From the NCBI GenBank assembly GCA_029689965.1, contig CP121450.1, positions 1,612,001 to 1,676,000 of the forward strand: a DNA stretch of 64,000 nucleotides, given 5' to 3'. A program made the translations under genes and the position numbers. Below the pieces are notes generated by a model, which worked only from the letters and a program-made list of their open reading frames with translations, had not been told where the DNA came from and made no database searches. This DNA is from Curtobacterium flaccumfaciens. GTDB taxonomy: Bacteria > Actinomycetota > Actinomycetes > Actinomycetales > Microbacteriaceae. This document shows positions 1 through 12,362 of the stretch, one piece after another (the first letter of the stretch is position 1; each line of letters begins with the position of its first letter).

Positions 1-1
1 C

Positions 2-2759
2 CAGCAGGTCATCGAGCCGTTGCGGCGTGCCGTGATGATCGGCATCCCGGTCGTCCTCGGCATCTTCGCCGGGCTGTCGACGGCCGGGCGCTGGAGCATG
101 GTGCTCGAGTACTTCAACCGGACGCCGTTCGGCAAGACGGACCCGCAGTTCGGCCTGGACATCGGCTTCTACGTCTTCGAGCTGCCGTTCTGGCGCGCGA
201 TCGTCGCGTACTCGTCGGCCGTCGTGCTCATCGCCGGTCTCGCCGCCCTGGCCGCCTGCTACCTGTACGGGGCCATGCGGTTCGGCGGGCGGGAGGTCCG
301 CATCTCGCGGGCCGCGCGTGTCCAGCTCGCCGTGACCGCCGCCGTCTACATCGCGCTGCAGGCCGTCAGCCTCTGGCTCGACCAGTACGCGGCGCTCACG
401 AAGTCGAACTCGCTCATCACCGGCGCGCAGTACACCGAGGTCAACGCCGTGATCCCGGGGCGCGAGATCATGGCGGGCATCGCGGCGATCGTCGCGATCC
501 TGTTCATCGTCACGGCGGTCATCGGCCGGTGGCGCATCTCGATCGTGGGCACCGGGCTGCTCCTCGTCGCGGCGATCGTCATCGGCGGCATCTACCCGTG
601 GATCGTCCAGCGCCTGCAGGTGAAGCCGTCGGAGCGGACGTTCGAGTCCGCCTACATCGAGCGGAACATCAAGGCCACCCGTGACGCGTACGGCGTCTCG
701 GGGGTGCAGGAGCAGAACTACGACGCCACGACCGAGACGAACACCGGTGCGCTCGCGCAGGACGCGCAGACGACCGCGAACATCCGCCTCATCGACCCGA
801 AGATCGTCTCCGACACCTTCAGCCAGCTGCAGCAGTACCGGCAGTACTACCAGTTCCCCAAGGAACTCGACGTGGACCGCTACGACGTCAAGGGTCAGAC
901 CGAGGACACGGTGATCGCGGTCCGCGACATCGACCTCGACGGGCTGAGCTCGCAGGCGAACACCCCGTACAACCGGGCGTTCGTCTACACGCACGGCTAC
1001 GGCGTCACCGCTGCGTACGGCAACCAGCGCGCGAGCGACGGCAAGCCGGTCTTCCTCGAGTCGGGGATCCCCTCCAACGGTGCGCTCGGCGACTTCCAGC
1101 AGCGCGTCTACTTCGGCGAGACCTCGCCGCCCTACTCGATCGTCGGCGCGCCGAAGGGCTCGAAGAACGTCGAGCTCGACTACCCGTCCGGCTCCGACGA
1201 CGACAACGGCGGCAACGCCACGACGACCTACCAGGGCGACGGCGGGCCGAGCCTCGGGAACTTCTTCAACCGGCTCGTCTACGCGGCGAAGTTCCAGTCG
1301 GAGCAGATCCTGCTGTCGAACGCGGTGAACAAGGACTCGCAGATCCTGTACGACCGCGACCCCATCACCCGCGTGCAGAAGGTCGCGCCGTACCTGACGC
1401 TCGACAGCGACGCCTACCCGGCGATCGTCGACCACCGCATCCAGTGGGTCGTCGACGGGTACACCACCAGCGACGCGTACCCGTACTCGCAGAGCCAGAG
1501 CCTGTCGGACAGCATCGCCGGGGCCGAGAGCTCGGCGTACCGGACCGACCAGGTGAACTACATCCGCAACTCGGTGAAGGCCACCGTCGACGCGTACACG
1601 GGCAAGGTGACCCTGTACTCGTGGGACACCAAGGACCGGTGCTGAAGACCTGGCAGAAGATCTTCCCGACCGCCGTGAAACCGGTGTCCTCGATGAGCGC
1701 ACAGCTCCTCGACCACGTGCGCTACCCGACGGACCTGTTCAAGGTGCAGCGGTCCATCCTCGGGACGTACCACGTGACGAACGCGAACTCGTTCTACTCG
1801 GGCGACGACGCGTGGAACACGCCGCAGGAGCCGACCTCGGGGACGAACGACTCCTCGGATTCCTCCGACACGTCCACCACCACGAGCACCGGGACGAACG
1901 CGCTCGGGACGACCACGACGACCACCAGGGCGAACCTGCAGGACCCGTACTACCTCACGATGAAGGTGCCGGGGCAGGGGACCGCCTACTCCCTGTACAC
2001 GACGTACATACCCCAGCAGTCGTCGGGGTCGAACAACCGCAACGTGCTCACCGGGTACCTCGCGGTCGACTCGGACGCCGGTGGCGCGGGCAAGGGCAAG
2101 AAGGCGTCCGGCTACGGCAAGCTCACGCTGTTGACGATGCCGAAGACGGACAACATCCGGGGCCGGCACAGGTGCAGAACCTGTTCAACTCGGACACCAC
2201 GGTGTCGCAGGAGCTGAACATCCTGAAACGCGGGAACTCGACCGTGAAGCAGGGCAACCTGCTCACGCTCCCGGTGGGCGGCGGCTTCCTCTACGTGCAG
2301 CCCGTGTACGTGCAGTCGACGTCGAGCGGTTCCTACCCGCTGCTGCAGAAGGTCCTGGTGGCGTTCGGCGACAAGATCGCGTTCGAGGACACTCTCGACG
2401 AGGCGCTCAACAGCCTGTTCGGTGGCGACTCGGGTGCCGCGGCCGGAGACCAGGGCGCGGCGTCGGGCTCCGGCTCGTCGTCTGGCTCCGGCTCGTCGTC
2501 CGGCTCTGAGTCGTCGGGTTCCGGATCGGATTCGGGTTCGTCCGACTCGGGGTCGTCGTCCGGCTCGGGTTCGTCGTCTGACTCCGGGACGGGCACGGTC
2601 GACAACGAGGCCCTGCAGAAGGCCCTCAACGACGCCAAGCAGGCGCTGCAGGATCGGCAGGACGCCTACGCCGACAACGACCTGGTCGCCGCGGCCGAGG
2701 CCGACAAGCGTCTCCAAGAGGCCATCCAGGCCGCCACGGAGGCCGAGGACGGGAACTGA
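2..2759 (+). CDS. UPF0182 family membrane protein (5' end outside window, two frame breaks)
   Basis: This is the C-terminal ~919 codons of a large UPF0182 (COG1615) protein; its biochemical role is unknown. Five hydrophobic segments lie in the first ~210 visible residues. They are followed by a long soluble, presumably extracytoplasmic domain and a low-complexity Ser/Gly/Asp tail (about 2440-2600) ending in a short Ala/Lys/Glu-rich helix. The frame breaks near 1635 (text expected to read DTKDPVLKTW) and near 2160 (DNIRGPAQVQ). Each is repaired by one extra C before GG. The segments on both sides continue the same family alignment, so I read it as one gene. The N-terminus lies upstream of base 1. 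The family call is firm; function is open. Confidence 0.9.
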
Positions 2760-2763
2760 CACT

Positions 2764-2798
2764 CCGTGGCGGGGCACTCGATTTGTGCCCCGCCACGG
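2764..2798. terminator. 14-bp perfect hairpin after the UPF0182 gene
   Basis: Arms 2764-2777 and 2785-2798 are exact reverse complements around a 7-base AT-rich loop, starting five bases after the stop codon. There is no T-run on either side, so it is an intrinsic-terminator-like structure rather than a canonical one. It separates the membrane protein gene from the tRNA promoter. Confidence 0.7.
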
Positions 2799-2805
2799 CC
2801 CCGTG

Positions 2806-2811
2806 TAGGCT
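2806..2811 (+). promoter_or_regulatory. -10 box TAGGCT of the initiator tRNA gene
   Basis: TAGGCT lies 11 bases upstream of the first tRNA nucleotide, right for a -10 element with transcription starting a few bases before the mature end. No convincing -35 box is visible. Confidence 0.5.
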
Positions 2812-2822
2812 GTTCGACGTGC

Positions 2823-2898
2823 CGCGGGGTGGAGCAGTTCGGTAGCTCGCTGGGCTCATAACCCAGAGGTCGTAGGTTCAAATCCTGCCCCGCAACCA
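2823..2898 (+). tRNA. tRNA-fMet (CAT), initiator
   Basis: The 76-nt cloverleaf has anticodon CAT in the loop CTCATAA, flanked by a stem with three consecutive G-C pairs (CTGGG/CCCAG). The acceptor starts with C facing A at the 1-72 position. The GGG/CCC anticodon stem and the unpaired 1-72 end are the two diagnostic features of the bacterial initiator. The CCA end is encoded (2896-2898). Confidence 0.95.
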
Positions 2899-2907
2899 AG
2901 CGTCACA

Positions 2908-2939
2908 GAAGGCCTCGGTCCAGTCGGACCGGGGCCTTC
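2908..2939 (+). terminator. Hairpin terminator after tRNA-fMet
   Basis: A stem reading GAAGGCC then CGGTCC pairs with GGACCG then GGCCTTC around a 4-base loop, with one T-G wobble in the middle. It begins ten bases after the tRNA CCA end and is followed by TTCGTGT, a weak T-rich stretch. Confidence 0.7.
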
Positions 2940-2960
2940 TTCGTGTGATCCCGAGGCCGG

Positions 2961-2966
2961 TACGCT
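2961..2966 (+). promoter_or_regulatory. TACGCT -10 box of a leaderless start
   Basis: TACGCT ends six bases before the ATG at 2973. The same hexamer with identical spacing precedes the murI GTG start at 20307. Confidence 0.6.
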
Positions 2967-2972
2967 CGGCGG

Positions 2973-3784
2973 ATGGGCACCCTGACGATCGCGGCGGCGC
3001 AGTTCGCACCCGTGGAGGACTCCGCGGCCAACCTCGAGACCGTCCGTGCCGCGGCGGTCGACGCAGCCGCGCGCGGTGCCGACCTGCTCGTCACGCCGGA
3101 GTACACCTCGTACTTCGCGGCCGAGATCGACGACCGTTTCGTCGCTGCCGCACAGCCTCTCGACGGACCGTTCGTCACCGGCCTGCAGGCGATCGCCCGT
3201 GACACCGGGATCGCGCTCGTCGTCGGGGTCGCCGAGAGCGGTTCGGCCGACCGGTTCCGGAACACCCTCGTCGCGGTCCTGCCCGACGGGTCGATCGCCG
3301 CGGAGTACCGGAAGGTGCACCTGTACGACGCGTTCGGTTCCCGCGAGTCCGACCGCATCGAGTCCGGCGATCCCGCACAGCTACCGGTGTTCGAGCTCGG
3401 CGGTGTCCGGATCGGCCTCGAGACCTGCTACGATCTGCGCTTCCCCGAGGTCACCCGCCGCCTGGCCGCCCCGGAGAACGGCGCCGCCGACGTCGTGGTC
3501 CTCCCCGCCGAGTGGGTGCGCGGCCCGGGCAAGGAGCACCAGTGGCGAACGCTCCTCACCGCGCGGGCGATCGAGAACACCGTGTGGGTGGTGGGCGTCG
3601 GGCAGACCCCGCCGATCGGCATCGGGGATCGGTCGTGCTGGACCCATCCGGGGTCGCGGTGGCTGCGGCCGGGGCCGACCCGGGGATGCTCGTCGCGACG
3701 ATCGACACGACGGTGACGGAGGCGGTCCGTCGGGCGAACCCGTCCCTGTCCCTGCGGCGCTACGAGGTCACGCTCCGCGACTGA
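2973..3784 (+). CDS. Nitrilase-superfamily carbon-nitrogen hydrolase (amidase)
   Basis: About 270 aa, a cytosolic amidase of the nitrilase superfamily. The Glu-Lys-Cys triad is visible: E in VTPEYTS, K in EYRKVHLYD and C in GLETCYDLRFPE. Length and motifs fit the Nit1-like branch (deaminated glutathione or omega-amide hydrolysis), but the substrate cannot be read from sequence. One base is missing near 3630, after GQTPPIGIG; the downstream frame (VVLDPSGVAVAAAG) ends at 3784. The ATG lies six bases after a TACGCT box (2961-2966) and has no ribosome binding site, which points to a leaderless mRNA. Confidence 0.85.
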
Positions 3785-4183
3785 ACCGCAGGCACACCGG
3801 GGCATCGGCGGGATCCTGAGGGCTCGGTCACCTCCGTCGTCTCGTTCGTCTCCGTCGCGAGCGGGCGGAAGCTGCACCGTCGGTCGCATGAACGGCGCGC
3901 ATCCCGCCCGCTCGCGTTCGCCCAGTGGCGGGAGGTGGACGCCTGGCGTGCGAATGCTGCTGGGCGTGTGCAAGGCCGCGTGCGAGCGGGCGGATACTGC
4001 GGCACTTCGACGGTGGACGGCGCGCATACCGCCCGCTCGCCGCGTCCGAGGTGCGCCGACCATCTGGCCTCGTACGAGTGGGCGGGATCTGCACCGATCG
4101 GCGGGCGAGGGGGCCGTATTTTGCCCGCTCGCGGTGGGCAGGGCAGGGCAGGGCAGGGCAGGGCAGGGGCGAGCCCGGGGTCG
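3785..4183. repeat. Intergenic palindromic repeat cluster (family B) with a 5-bp tandem array
   Basis: This 400-bp space between two convergent genes has no credible coding sequence. It holds three successive elements in which GCGAGCGGGCGG is followed about 35-40 bases later by CCGCCCGCTCGC: 3857-3915, 3982-4040, and a decayed copy at about 4078-4132. A short tandem array of GGGCA, six copies, runs 4136-4165. The same palindrome recurs in the array at 19616-20262. Confidence 0.75.
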
Positions 4184-5385
4184 TCAGGCGTGCGAGGTGA
4201 GAGCTGCCAGGCGGGCGGCGGCGTCCTCGAGCACCGAGCGGCGCTTGCAGAACGCGAACCGGACGAGCGAGCGGTACCCCGCGGCGTGGTCCGGCCGGAC
4301 GAACGCGGAGACGGGCACCCCGACGACACCGGCCAGCTCGGGCAGCCGCAGGCAGAACTCGCGGGCGTCGTCGTACCCGAGCGCAGCGGCGTCGGCGATG
4401 ACGAAGTACCCGCCGTCCGGGCGCATCACCTCGAACCCCGCCGCACGCAGGCCCGCCGCGAGCAGTTCGTGCTTCGCCGAGAGCTCAGCGGCGATGCCGG
4501 CGAACACCGAGTCGGGCAGACGGAGTCCGGCGGCGACCGCGGGTTGGAACGGGCGCCGTTCACGAACGTCAGGAACTGCTTCACGGTCGTGATCGCGTCG
4601 ACCAGCGTCGGGGGAGCCGTGAGCCAGCCGATCTTCCATCCGGTGGTGCTGAAGGTCTTCCCAGCGCTGGAGATCGTGACGGTCCGGTCAGCGGCGCCGG
4701 GGAGGGTGGCGATCGGCGCGTGCGGCACCTCGAAGGTGAGGTGCTCGTAGACCTCGTCCGTGACGATCAGGACGTCGTACCGCTCGGCGAGCTCGACGAT
4801 CGTGGTGAGCACCTCGGTGGGGAGGACGCGGCCCGTGGGGTTGTGCGGCGTGTTCACGAGGACGACGCGGGTGCGGTCCGAGAAGGCCGCGCGGAGGGTG
4901 TCCTCGTCGGGCAGGAAGTCCGGCGCGGTGAGCGGGACCGTCACGTGCGTGCCGCCGGCGAGCCGGATGAGCGCACCGTAGGCGTCGTAGAACGGCTCGA
5001 AGGTCACGACCTCGTCGCCGGGCTCGACGAGTGCGAGGAGGGTCGCGGCCAGGGCCTCGGTCGCGCCTGCGGTGACGAGGACCTGGCGGTCCGGGTCGAC
5101 CTCGAGGCCGTACCACCGCGTCTGGTGCTCGCTGACGGCCGACCGGAGATCCGGGGTCCCACGACCGGGCGGGTACTGGTTGACGCCCTCGCGGATCGCG
5201 GCGACGGCGGCGTCGAGCACCTCGACCGGACCGTCCTCGTCCGGGAACCCCTGGCCGAGGTTGATCGCGCCCGTCCGCGAGGCGAGGGCGCTCATCTCGG
5301 CGAAGACGGTCGGCGCGGGGACACCGTCGGGTCCGAGGAGCATCGCCCCCTCGGCTGCTCGCAACCAGGGTCCTGCCTGCCGCAT
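4184..5385 (-). CDS. Class I/II aminotransferase, DapC-like
   Basis: A fold-type I PLP aminotransferase of 400 aa. The N-terminus (VFAEMSALASRTGAINLGQG) resembles the mycobacterial protein assigned as N-succinyl-LL-diaminopimelate aminotransferase, which would place it in lysine and peptidoglycan precursor synthesis; kynurenine or methionine aminotransferases of the same subfamily are alternatives. The Schiff-base lysine is in SSAGKTFSTTGWKIGW and the NPTG motif is in NTPHNPTGRVLP. One C is missing from a run near 4550 (expected FVNGAPFQPAV), after which the frame continues to 4184. The ATG at 5385 is preceded by GGAGGG at good spacing. It converges with the amidase upstream. Confidence 0.85.
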
Positions 5386-5577
5386 GTGGTTCCCTCCGAG
5401 GTGTCGGCGGCGCCGTGCGGCACCGAACGCACCCAACCTATCGGCGGCCCGGAGTACCAGCCGGGTAGCCGCCCACAGCCCACGCATAAGATCGCCATAG
5501 GTCGCTCGCAGCGTCACCAGGTGCACCGCTCAGGTGGGTCCGACAGACTGCACGAGCTTGAAAGGAGCACGTCCAGC

Positions 5578-7718
<2,141 letters not shown>

Positions 7719-7742
7719 CGCGCGTCGCCGTGGACTGACGGT

Positions 7743-7794
7743 GAGACGGCCTGGAGGCACGGTGCCAGCTGACACCGTGCCTCCAGGCCGTCTC
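7743..7794. repeat. Family A palindrome: 22-bp perfect inverted repeat after htrA-like gene
   Basis: Arms 7743-7764 and 7773-7794 are exact reverse complements around an 8-base loop. The core is CTGGAGGCAC/GTGCCTCCAG. It starts 24 bases after the protease stop and could act as a terminator, but it has no T-run and belongs to a dispersed family (see 17883, 19824, 20103, 48446, 54859). Confidence 0.85.
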
Positions 7795-7886
7795 CCGGTT
7801 GCGTCCTTGATAGGCTCGGGGTCGCTCTGCGGGGCGGCACCGTCCGCGGTGCGTCCCGTGCACCCAGCCAGGACCCCGAGGTACGC

Positions 7887-8928
7887 ATGCAGACAGACGG
7901 ACAGCCCCTGCCGGGCGTCTCGTACGTGATGCCCGTCCTCAACGAGGTCACCGAGGTCCGGGCAGCCGTCCAGAGCCTGCTGGAGCAGGACTACTCCGGT
8001 CCGTTCGAGGTCATCCTCGCGCTCGGCCCGTCGATCGACGGCACCAACGAGCTGGTCGCCGAGATGAGCGCCGCGGACTCCCGGATCCGGGCGATCGAGA
8101 ACCCGGTCGGTTCCACGCCCGCCGGTCTGAACGTGGCGATCTGCGCCTCGGTGCACCCTGTCGTCGTCCGGGTCGACGCGCGCTCGGTGCTGCCGGCCGA
8201 CTACACGCGGATCGCGGTGCGCGTGCTGCAGGAGTCGGGCGCGGACAACGTGGGCGGCATCATGCGCGCCGAGGGTCGGACGCCGTTCGAGCGCGCGGTC
8301 GCCCTGGCGTACGGCAGCCGTGTCGGCCTGGGGGTACGCCGCACCACGTCGGCGGTCGTTCCGGCCCGGCCGAGACCGCGTACCTCGGGGTGTTCCGGCG
8401 CGACCGTCTGTTCGAGGTCGGACTGTTCGACGAGGGCATCAAGCGCGGGCAGGACTGGGAGCTCAACCGACGCCTCCGGCAGACGGGTGGCACGGTGTGG
8501 TTCACGCCGGAGCTCGTCGTCACGTACCGACCGCGCCCGAGCCTGAAACGTCTCGTGCGGCAGTTCGTCGCGACGGGGCTGTGGCGCGGCGAGCTGGCCC
8601 GCCGGTTCCCCGCGAACAACGGTCTGCGCTACTTCGTGCCCCGGCCATGGTCGCCGCGATGGCGCTCGGCGTCGTCGCCGGCATCGTCGGGATCGTGGGA
8701 GCGGCGCTCGGATCCGGTGCGGCGTGGGCGCTGCTCGGCTTCGTCGTGCCCGCGGTGTACATCGTCTTCGTCGTCCTGGGGGCCGTCGCGGTCGCCCGGC
8801 GGTCGGGGCTGCCGACGCTGCTCTGGCTCCTCGTGGTGCTGCCCTGCATCCACGTCGGCTGGGGCCTCGGCTTCATCATCGGCTTCCTCGCCCGGACGTC
8901 CGATCTGACCACCCACACGGGACGGTGA
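7887..8928 (+). CDS. Family 2 glycosyltransferase
   Basis: About 347 aa. The N-terminal GT-A domain has the opening VSYVMPVLNE, nucleotide-binding DGTNELVAEM and a later QDWELNRRLR segment. The C-terminus has two to three hydrophobic helices (MALGVVAGIVGIVGAAL, GFVVPAVYIVFVVLGAVAVA), so the enzyme is likely membrane-attached. Two single-base losses occur, near 8332 (G run; expected GLGGTPHHVGG) and near 8645 (C run; expected YFVPPAMVAAM). First gene of the presumed wall-polymer locus; the next gene begins ten bases after its stop. A TAGGCT box at 7811-7816 may be its promoter, giving a leader of about 65 bases. Confidence 0.8.
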
Positions 8929-8937
8929 CCTGACCTC

Positions 8938-9753
8938 TTGAGCGACCACACGACCGGCCGCGGGAACGCCCGCCCGACCTCGATCGCCGAGCTCCGCGCG
9001 GTGGCCCAGCCGGACGAGGTCCGGTCGCGCGCGAACGCCGAGCACTGGACGGCGTCGCTGTACCTGCGGGATGTCTCGCCCTACCTGACGTGGCTGCTCC
9101 TGAAGACCCGGGTGAGCGCGAACCAGGTGACCGGCCTGATGATCCTGGTCGGGTGGAGCGTCGCCGCCGCCCTGCTCATCCCGGGCATCTGGGGTGCTGC
9201 GCTCGCGCTCGTCCTGGGCAGCTCCAGATGCTCGTCGACTGCTGTGACGGCGAGGTGGCGCGCTGGCGGGGACCCGGTCGCCGGCCGGGTGTTCCTCGAC
9301 AAGGTGGGGCACTACACGACCGAGGGCTTCATCCCCGTCGCGCTCGGCATCCGCGCGGCCACGTGGCCGATCCACGGCGCGGACTGGATGTGGACGACGA
9401 TCGGCTGTGCGCTCGGGCTCGTCATCGTGCTCAACAAGGCGCTCAACGACATGGTGCACGTCGCCCGTGCGAACGCCGGGCTCGACAAGCTCGTCGACCG
9501 CCGTGACACCGGTACGGTGCCGTCCGGGCGACGGCTCGCCGGCCTGCGCCGAGCCGCTCGGTTCCTGCCGTTCCACCGGCTGTACCACTCGGTCGAGCTG
9601 AGCATCCTGGCGTTCGTCTTCGCCCTGCTGGCACTGGTCATCGGTCATCCGCTGGCGGACCGGATCCTGGTCGGGGCCCTGCTGCCGCTGGCGGCGCTGG
9701 CGACCTTCGGGCACTTCGTCGCGATCATCTCGTCGAGACGGGTCCGCGGATGA
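8938..9753 (+). CDS. CDP-alcohol phosphatidyltransferase family membrane protein (hidden triple frameshift)
   Basis: Transfers a phospho-alcohol from a CDP-linked donor. As given, the frame is open from a TTG at 8938, but 9219-9290 is read out of frame. In the +1 frame this stretch gives the family signature (QMLVDCCDGEVARWRG), continuing into FLDKVGHY. Restoring one C near 9220 and two Gs near 9278 and 9290 rebuilds DGxxAR(x8)GxxxD. Because three losses cancel, the gene looks intact while its active site is scrambled. Several hydrophobic helices follow. The usual last Asp of the motif is His here (DKVGH). Its stop overlaps the next ATG (ATGA). The acceptor is unknown. Confidence 0.8.
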   Translation: MSDHTTGRGNARPTSIAELRAVAQPDEVRSRANAEHWTASLYLRDVSPYLTWLLLKTRVSANQVTGLMILVGWSVAAALLIPGIWGAALALVLGSSRCSSTAVTARWRAGGDPVAGRVFLDKVGHYTTEGFIPVALGIRAATWPIHGADWMWTTIGCALGLVIVLNKALNDMVHVARANAGLDKLVDRRDTGTVPSGRRLAGLRRAARFLPFHRLYHSVELSILAFVFALLALVIGHPLADRILVGALLPLAALATFGHFVAIISSRRVRG

Positions 9754-10656
9754 CCCGGGCACCCTGCGCCGGAACGCGGTCCCACACCGCGAGCGGCCTC
9801 GCGTCGCTGTCGTGAGCCTGTCGCAGGGCACCCGGCCGGACGACCTCCGCCGGGGCCTGGCGAGCGTGCTCGCGCAGCGCGACGTCGAACTCGACGTGGT
9901 GTGCGTCGGCAACGGCTGGGACCCGAACGGTCTGCCCGAGGGGGTCCGTGGGCTGGCGCTGCCCGAGAACGTCGGGATCCCGGCCGGGCGCAACGCAGGC
10001 GTCGAGGTCGTCGACGGCGACTACGTGTTCTTCCTCGACGACGACGCGTCCGTGCCGTCGGACACCTTCCTCCGGGACACGATCGACCTGTTCGAGCGCG
10101 ATCCGTCGCTCGGGCTCGTGCAGCCGAGGGTGGTCGACCCGACCGGTGCCGCGAACCCGACCCGGTGGATCCCCGGATCCGGAAGGGCGAGCCGGACCAC
10201 TCGTCGCCGGTGTTCTCGGTGTGGGAGGGCGCGGTCGTGCTCCCCATGGACGTCTACCGCGCCACCGGCGGCTGGGGTGCGGAGTACTTCTACGCGCACG
10301 AGGGCATCGAGCTCGCTTGGCGCGTGTGGGACGCCGGCCGTCGGGCCTGGTACGCCGGTGACCTCGTCGCGCACCACCCCGCGATCGACCCGGCACGCCA
10401 CGCCGAGTACTACCGGTTGAACGCCAGGAACCGCGTGTGGCTCGCCAGACGCAACCTGCCCACCGTGCTCCGTCCGCTGTACGTCGCGTCCTGGGCCGCG
10501 ATCCAGGTGGCGCGCTGGTGGCGACACCCGCGTCGTCTGGCCACCTGGTTCGCCGGCGTGCGGGAGGGATGGGCCACGGACTGCGGTCGTGCCCGCGTCA
10601 TGGGCTGGATCACCATCGGACGCATGACGCTCGCGGGTCGACCGCCGGTCGTCTGA
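9750..10656 (+). CDS. Family 2 glycosyltransferase (rhamnosyltransferase-like)
   Basis: About 302 aa GT-A enzyme. Visible are VVSLSQGTRPDDLRRGL at the N-terminus, the metal-binding DDDA (FFLDDDASVP) and the acceptor-side motif GWGAEYFYAHEGIELAWR. The start is taken as the ATG at 9750 overlapping the previous stop. Restoring one C in the run at about 9764 joins it to the open frame beginning at 9812. A second C is missing near 10168 (expected RWIPRIRKGEPDH). Probably adds a sugar to the lipid-linked intermediate of the wall polymer; donor and linkage cannot be predicted. Confidence 0.8.
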
Positions 10657-10697
10657 CCACGCACCACGAACCGATCGCCGACACCGGAAGAGGGACC

Positions 10698-11929
10698 ATG
10701 CCGATCACCAGCGACGTGCGCACCGCCGTGCGGCTCGTCGAGCGCCTGCTCAGGTCGCGCCGCAGCCGGAGAGACCTCGCCCGACGACTGCCGTCCGTGC
10801 CGGTCCCGGCGCCGGGCAGCATCGAGATCGCGGTCTACTTCGCCGACGGTCCGGTCAACATGTACCAGGTGCGCCAGTGGTACGCGCCGCTGGCCGAACT
10901 CGCAGCCACGCACCCGGTCGCGATCGTCTCGCGCAGCCCCGGCACCATGCTCAAGCTGCTCGACGAGTCCCCGGTGCCCGCGGTCTACGCACGCCAGGTC
11001 GTCGACCTCGAGCGCTTCGTGGAGGAGCAGGCGCCGAAGATCGTCCTCTACGTCAACCAGAACGCCCGGAACTTCCAGATGATGCGGTACGGGCGCATGT
11101 GGCACGTGTTCGTGAACCACGGCGAGAGCGACAAGATGTACATGACGACGAACCAGTTCAAGGCGTACGACTACGCCCTGATCGCCGGTGACGCCGCCCG
11201 CGATCGTCTGTCGGACGCGCTGTGGGACTACGACGTCGACGCCCGGGCGATCGCGATCGGTCGGCCGCAGGCGGACCACTTCGCCGGGGCGACGCCGTAC
11301 CCCGAGGACGACCGGACGGTGGTGCTCTACGCGCCGACGTGGGAGGGCGACCGTGCGGCGGCCGCCTACGGGTCGATCGCGAGCCACGGGACCACGATCG
11401 CGGAACGGGTGCTCGCCTCCCCGACACACCGGCTCGTCTACCGACCGCACCCGCGCAGCGGCGTCCGGGACGCCGAGTACCGGGCTGCGCACGAGCGGAT
11501 CGTGGCGGCGATCGCCAGCGCGAACGCTGCCGATCCGACGGCGCACCACGTCTACGACGACGGCGCGGAACTCGGGTGGCAGCTCGCCGGCGCCGACGTC
11601 GCGATCACCGACATCAGCGCGATGATCTACGACCGTCTCGCCGTCGGCAAGCCGCTCATCGTGACGCGGCCGGTGTCCCCGGAGGCAGACGTGGACGAGC
11701 GTGGGTACCTCGGCAACGCGAACTGGCTGGCGGCGTCCGAGGCGAAGGACGTCGTCGCACGGATCGATGCCGCAGCGAACGACGCCGAGGAGCTCGCGAA
11801 GCTGCAGCACTGGGTGCAGCGGTACTTCGGGACACCACGCCTGGCGTCGCGACGAGGCGATTGCACGACGCGGTCGAACGGCTGCTCACCCGGTGGCGCG
11901 AGGTCGCGGCCGGCCACGGAGGAGCCTGA
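10698..11929 (+). CDS. CDP-glycerol:poly(glycerophosphate) glycerophosphotransferase-like protein (TagF/TagB family)
   Basis: About 410 aa. The GT-B-like family signature is clear: VNHGESDKMYMTTNQF, then VVLYAPTWEGD, RLVYRPHPRSG and the ending VAITDISAMIYDRLAVGKPL. Family members transfer glycerol-phosphate or ribitol-phosphate from CDP donors to lipid-linked primers at the cytoplasmic membrane face. It is the strongest indicator that this locus makes a phosphate-containing wall glycopolymer. One G is missing near 11831 (expected RYFGDTTPGVATRRL), so the true end is 11929. The ATG follows GGAAGAGGGACC, a reasonable ribosome binding site. Confidence 0.85.
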
Positions 11930-11954
11930 CGCCGCAGCTCCTGTCCCGGGGCCC

Positions 11955-12253
11955 TCAGGCGGCGCCGGTACCCGCGAGTGACATCCGCCACAGGTACTCG
12001 GACCGGTCGGGACGCCGCCAGCGGACGACGACGACGCCGGTGTCCTCGGGATCCGCACCGAACACCGCGATCGAGAGCGAGCGTCCCGGCTCGAGGCTCC
12101 GGACGGCGAGGGGCGGGCAGTACCCGTTGCCGAGGTGGGTCAGGGTGAGCCCGTCGACGGGCTCGTCCCGGTGTTGACGAGGTCGTAGCGGCGCGGGGCG
12201 AGGGAACGGTCGATGGTGAACGGCACGGCGTAGGCGGCTGTCGGGTGGTGCAT
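11955..12253 (-). CDS. Small conserved-looking protein of unknown function (99 aa)
   Basis: The reading starts MHHPTAAYAVPFTIDRSLAP and, after restoring one G near 12172 (expected NTGDEPVDGLTLTHLGNGY), runs to 11955 and ends WRMSLAGTGAA. No domain is recognised. The composition suggests a small beta-rich fold (GRSLSIAVFGADP, GVVVVRWRR). It is convergent with the glycerophosphotransferase gene and lies just downstream of the exporter ATPase on the same strand. Support comes from length, codon use and the clean repair by one base. Confidence 0.6.
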
Positions 12254-12362
12254 GGCGCCACCGTAGGGTGAGGGTCTGACGTTCGGTGGCCGGTTCGGCG
12301 CCTGATGCCGACGGCTGTGGAGTGTCGCCCGGAGAGCCGGAGTGTGGAGGGGAGTCCCGGCG

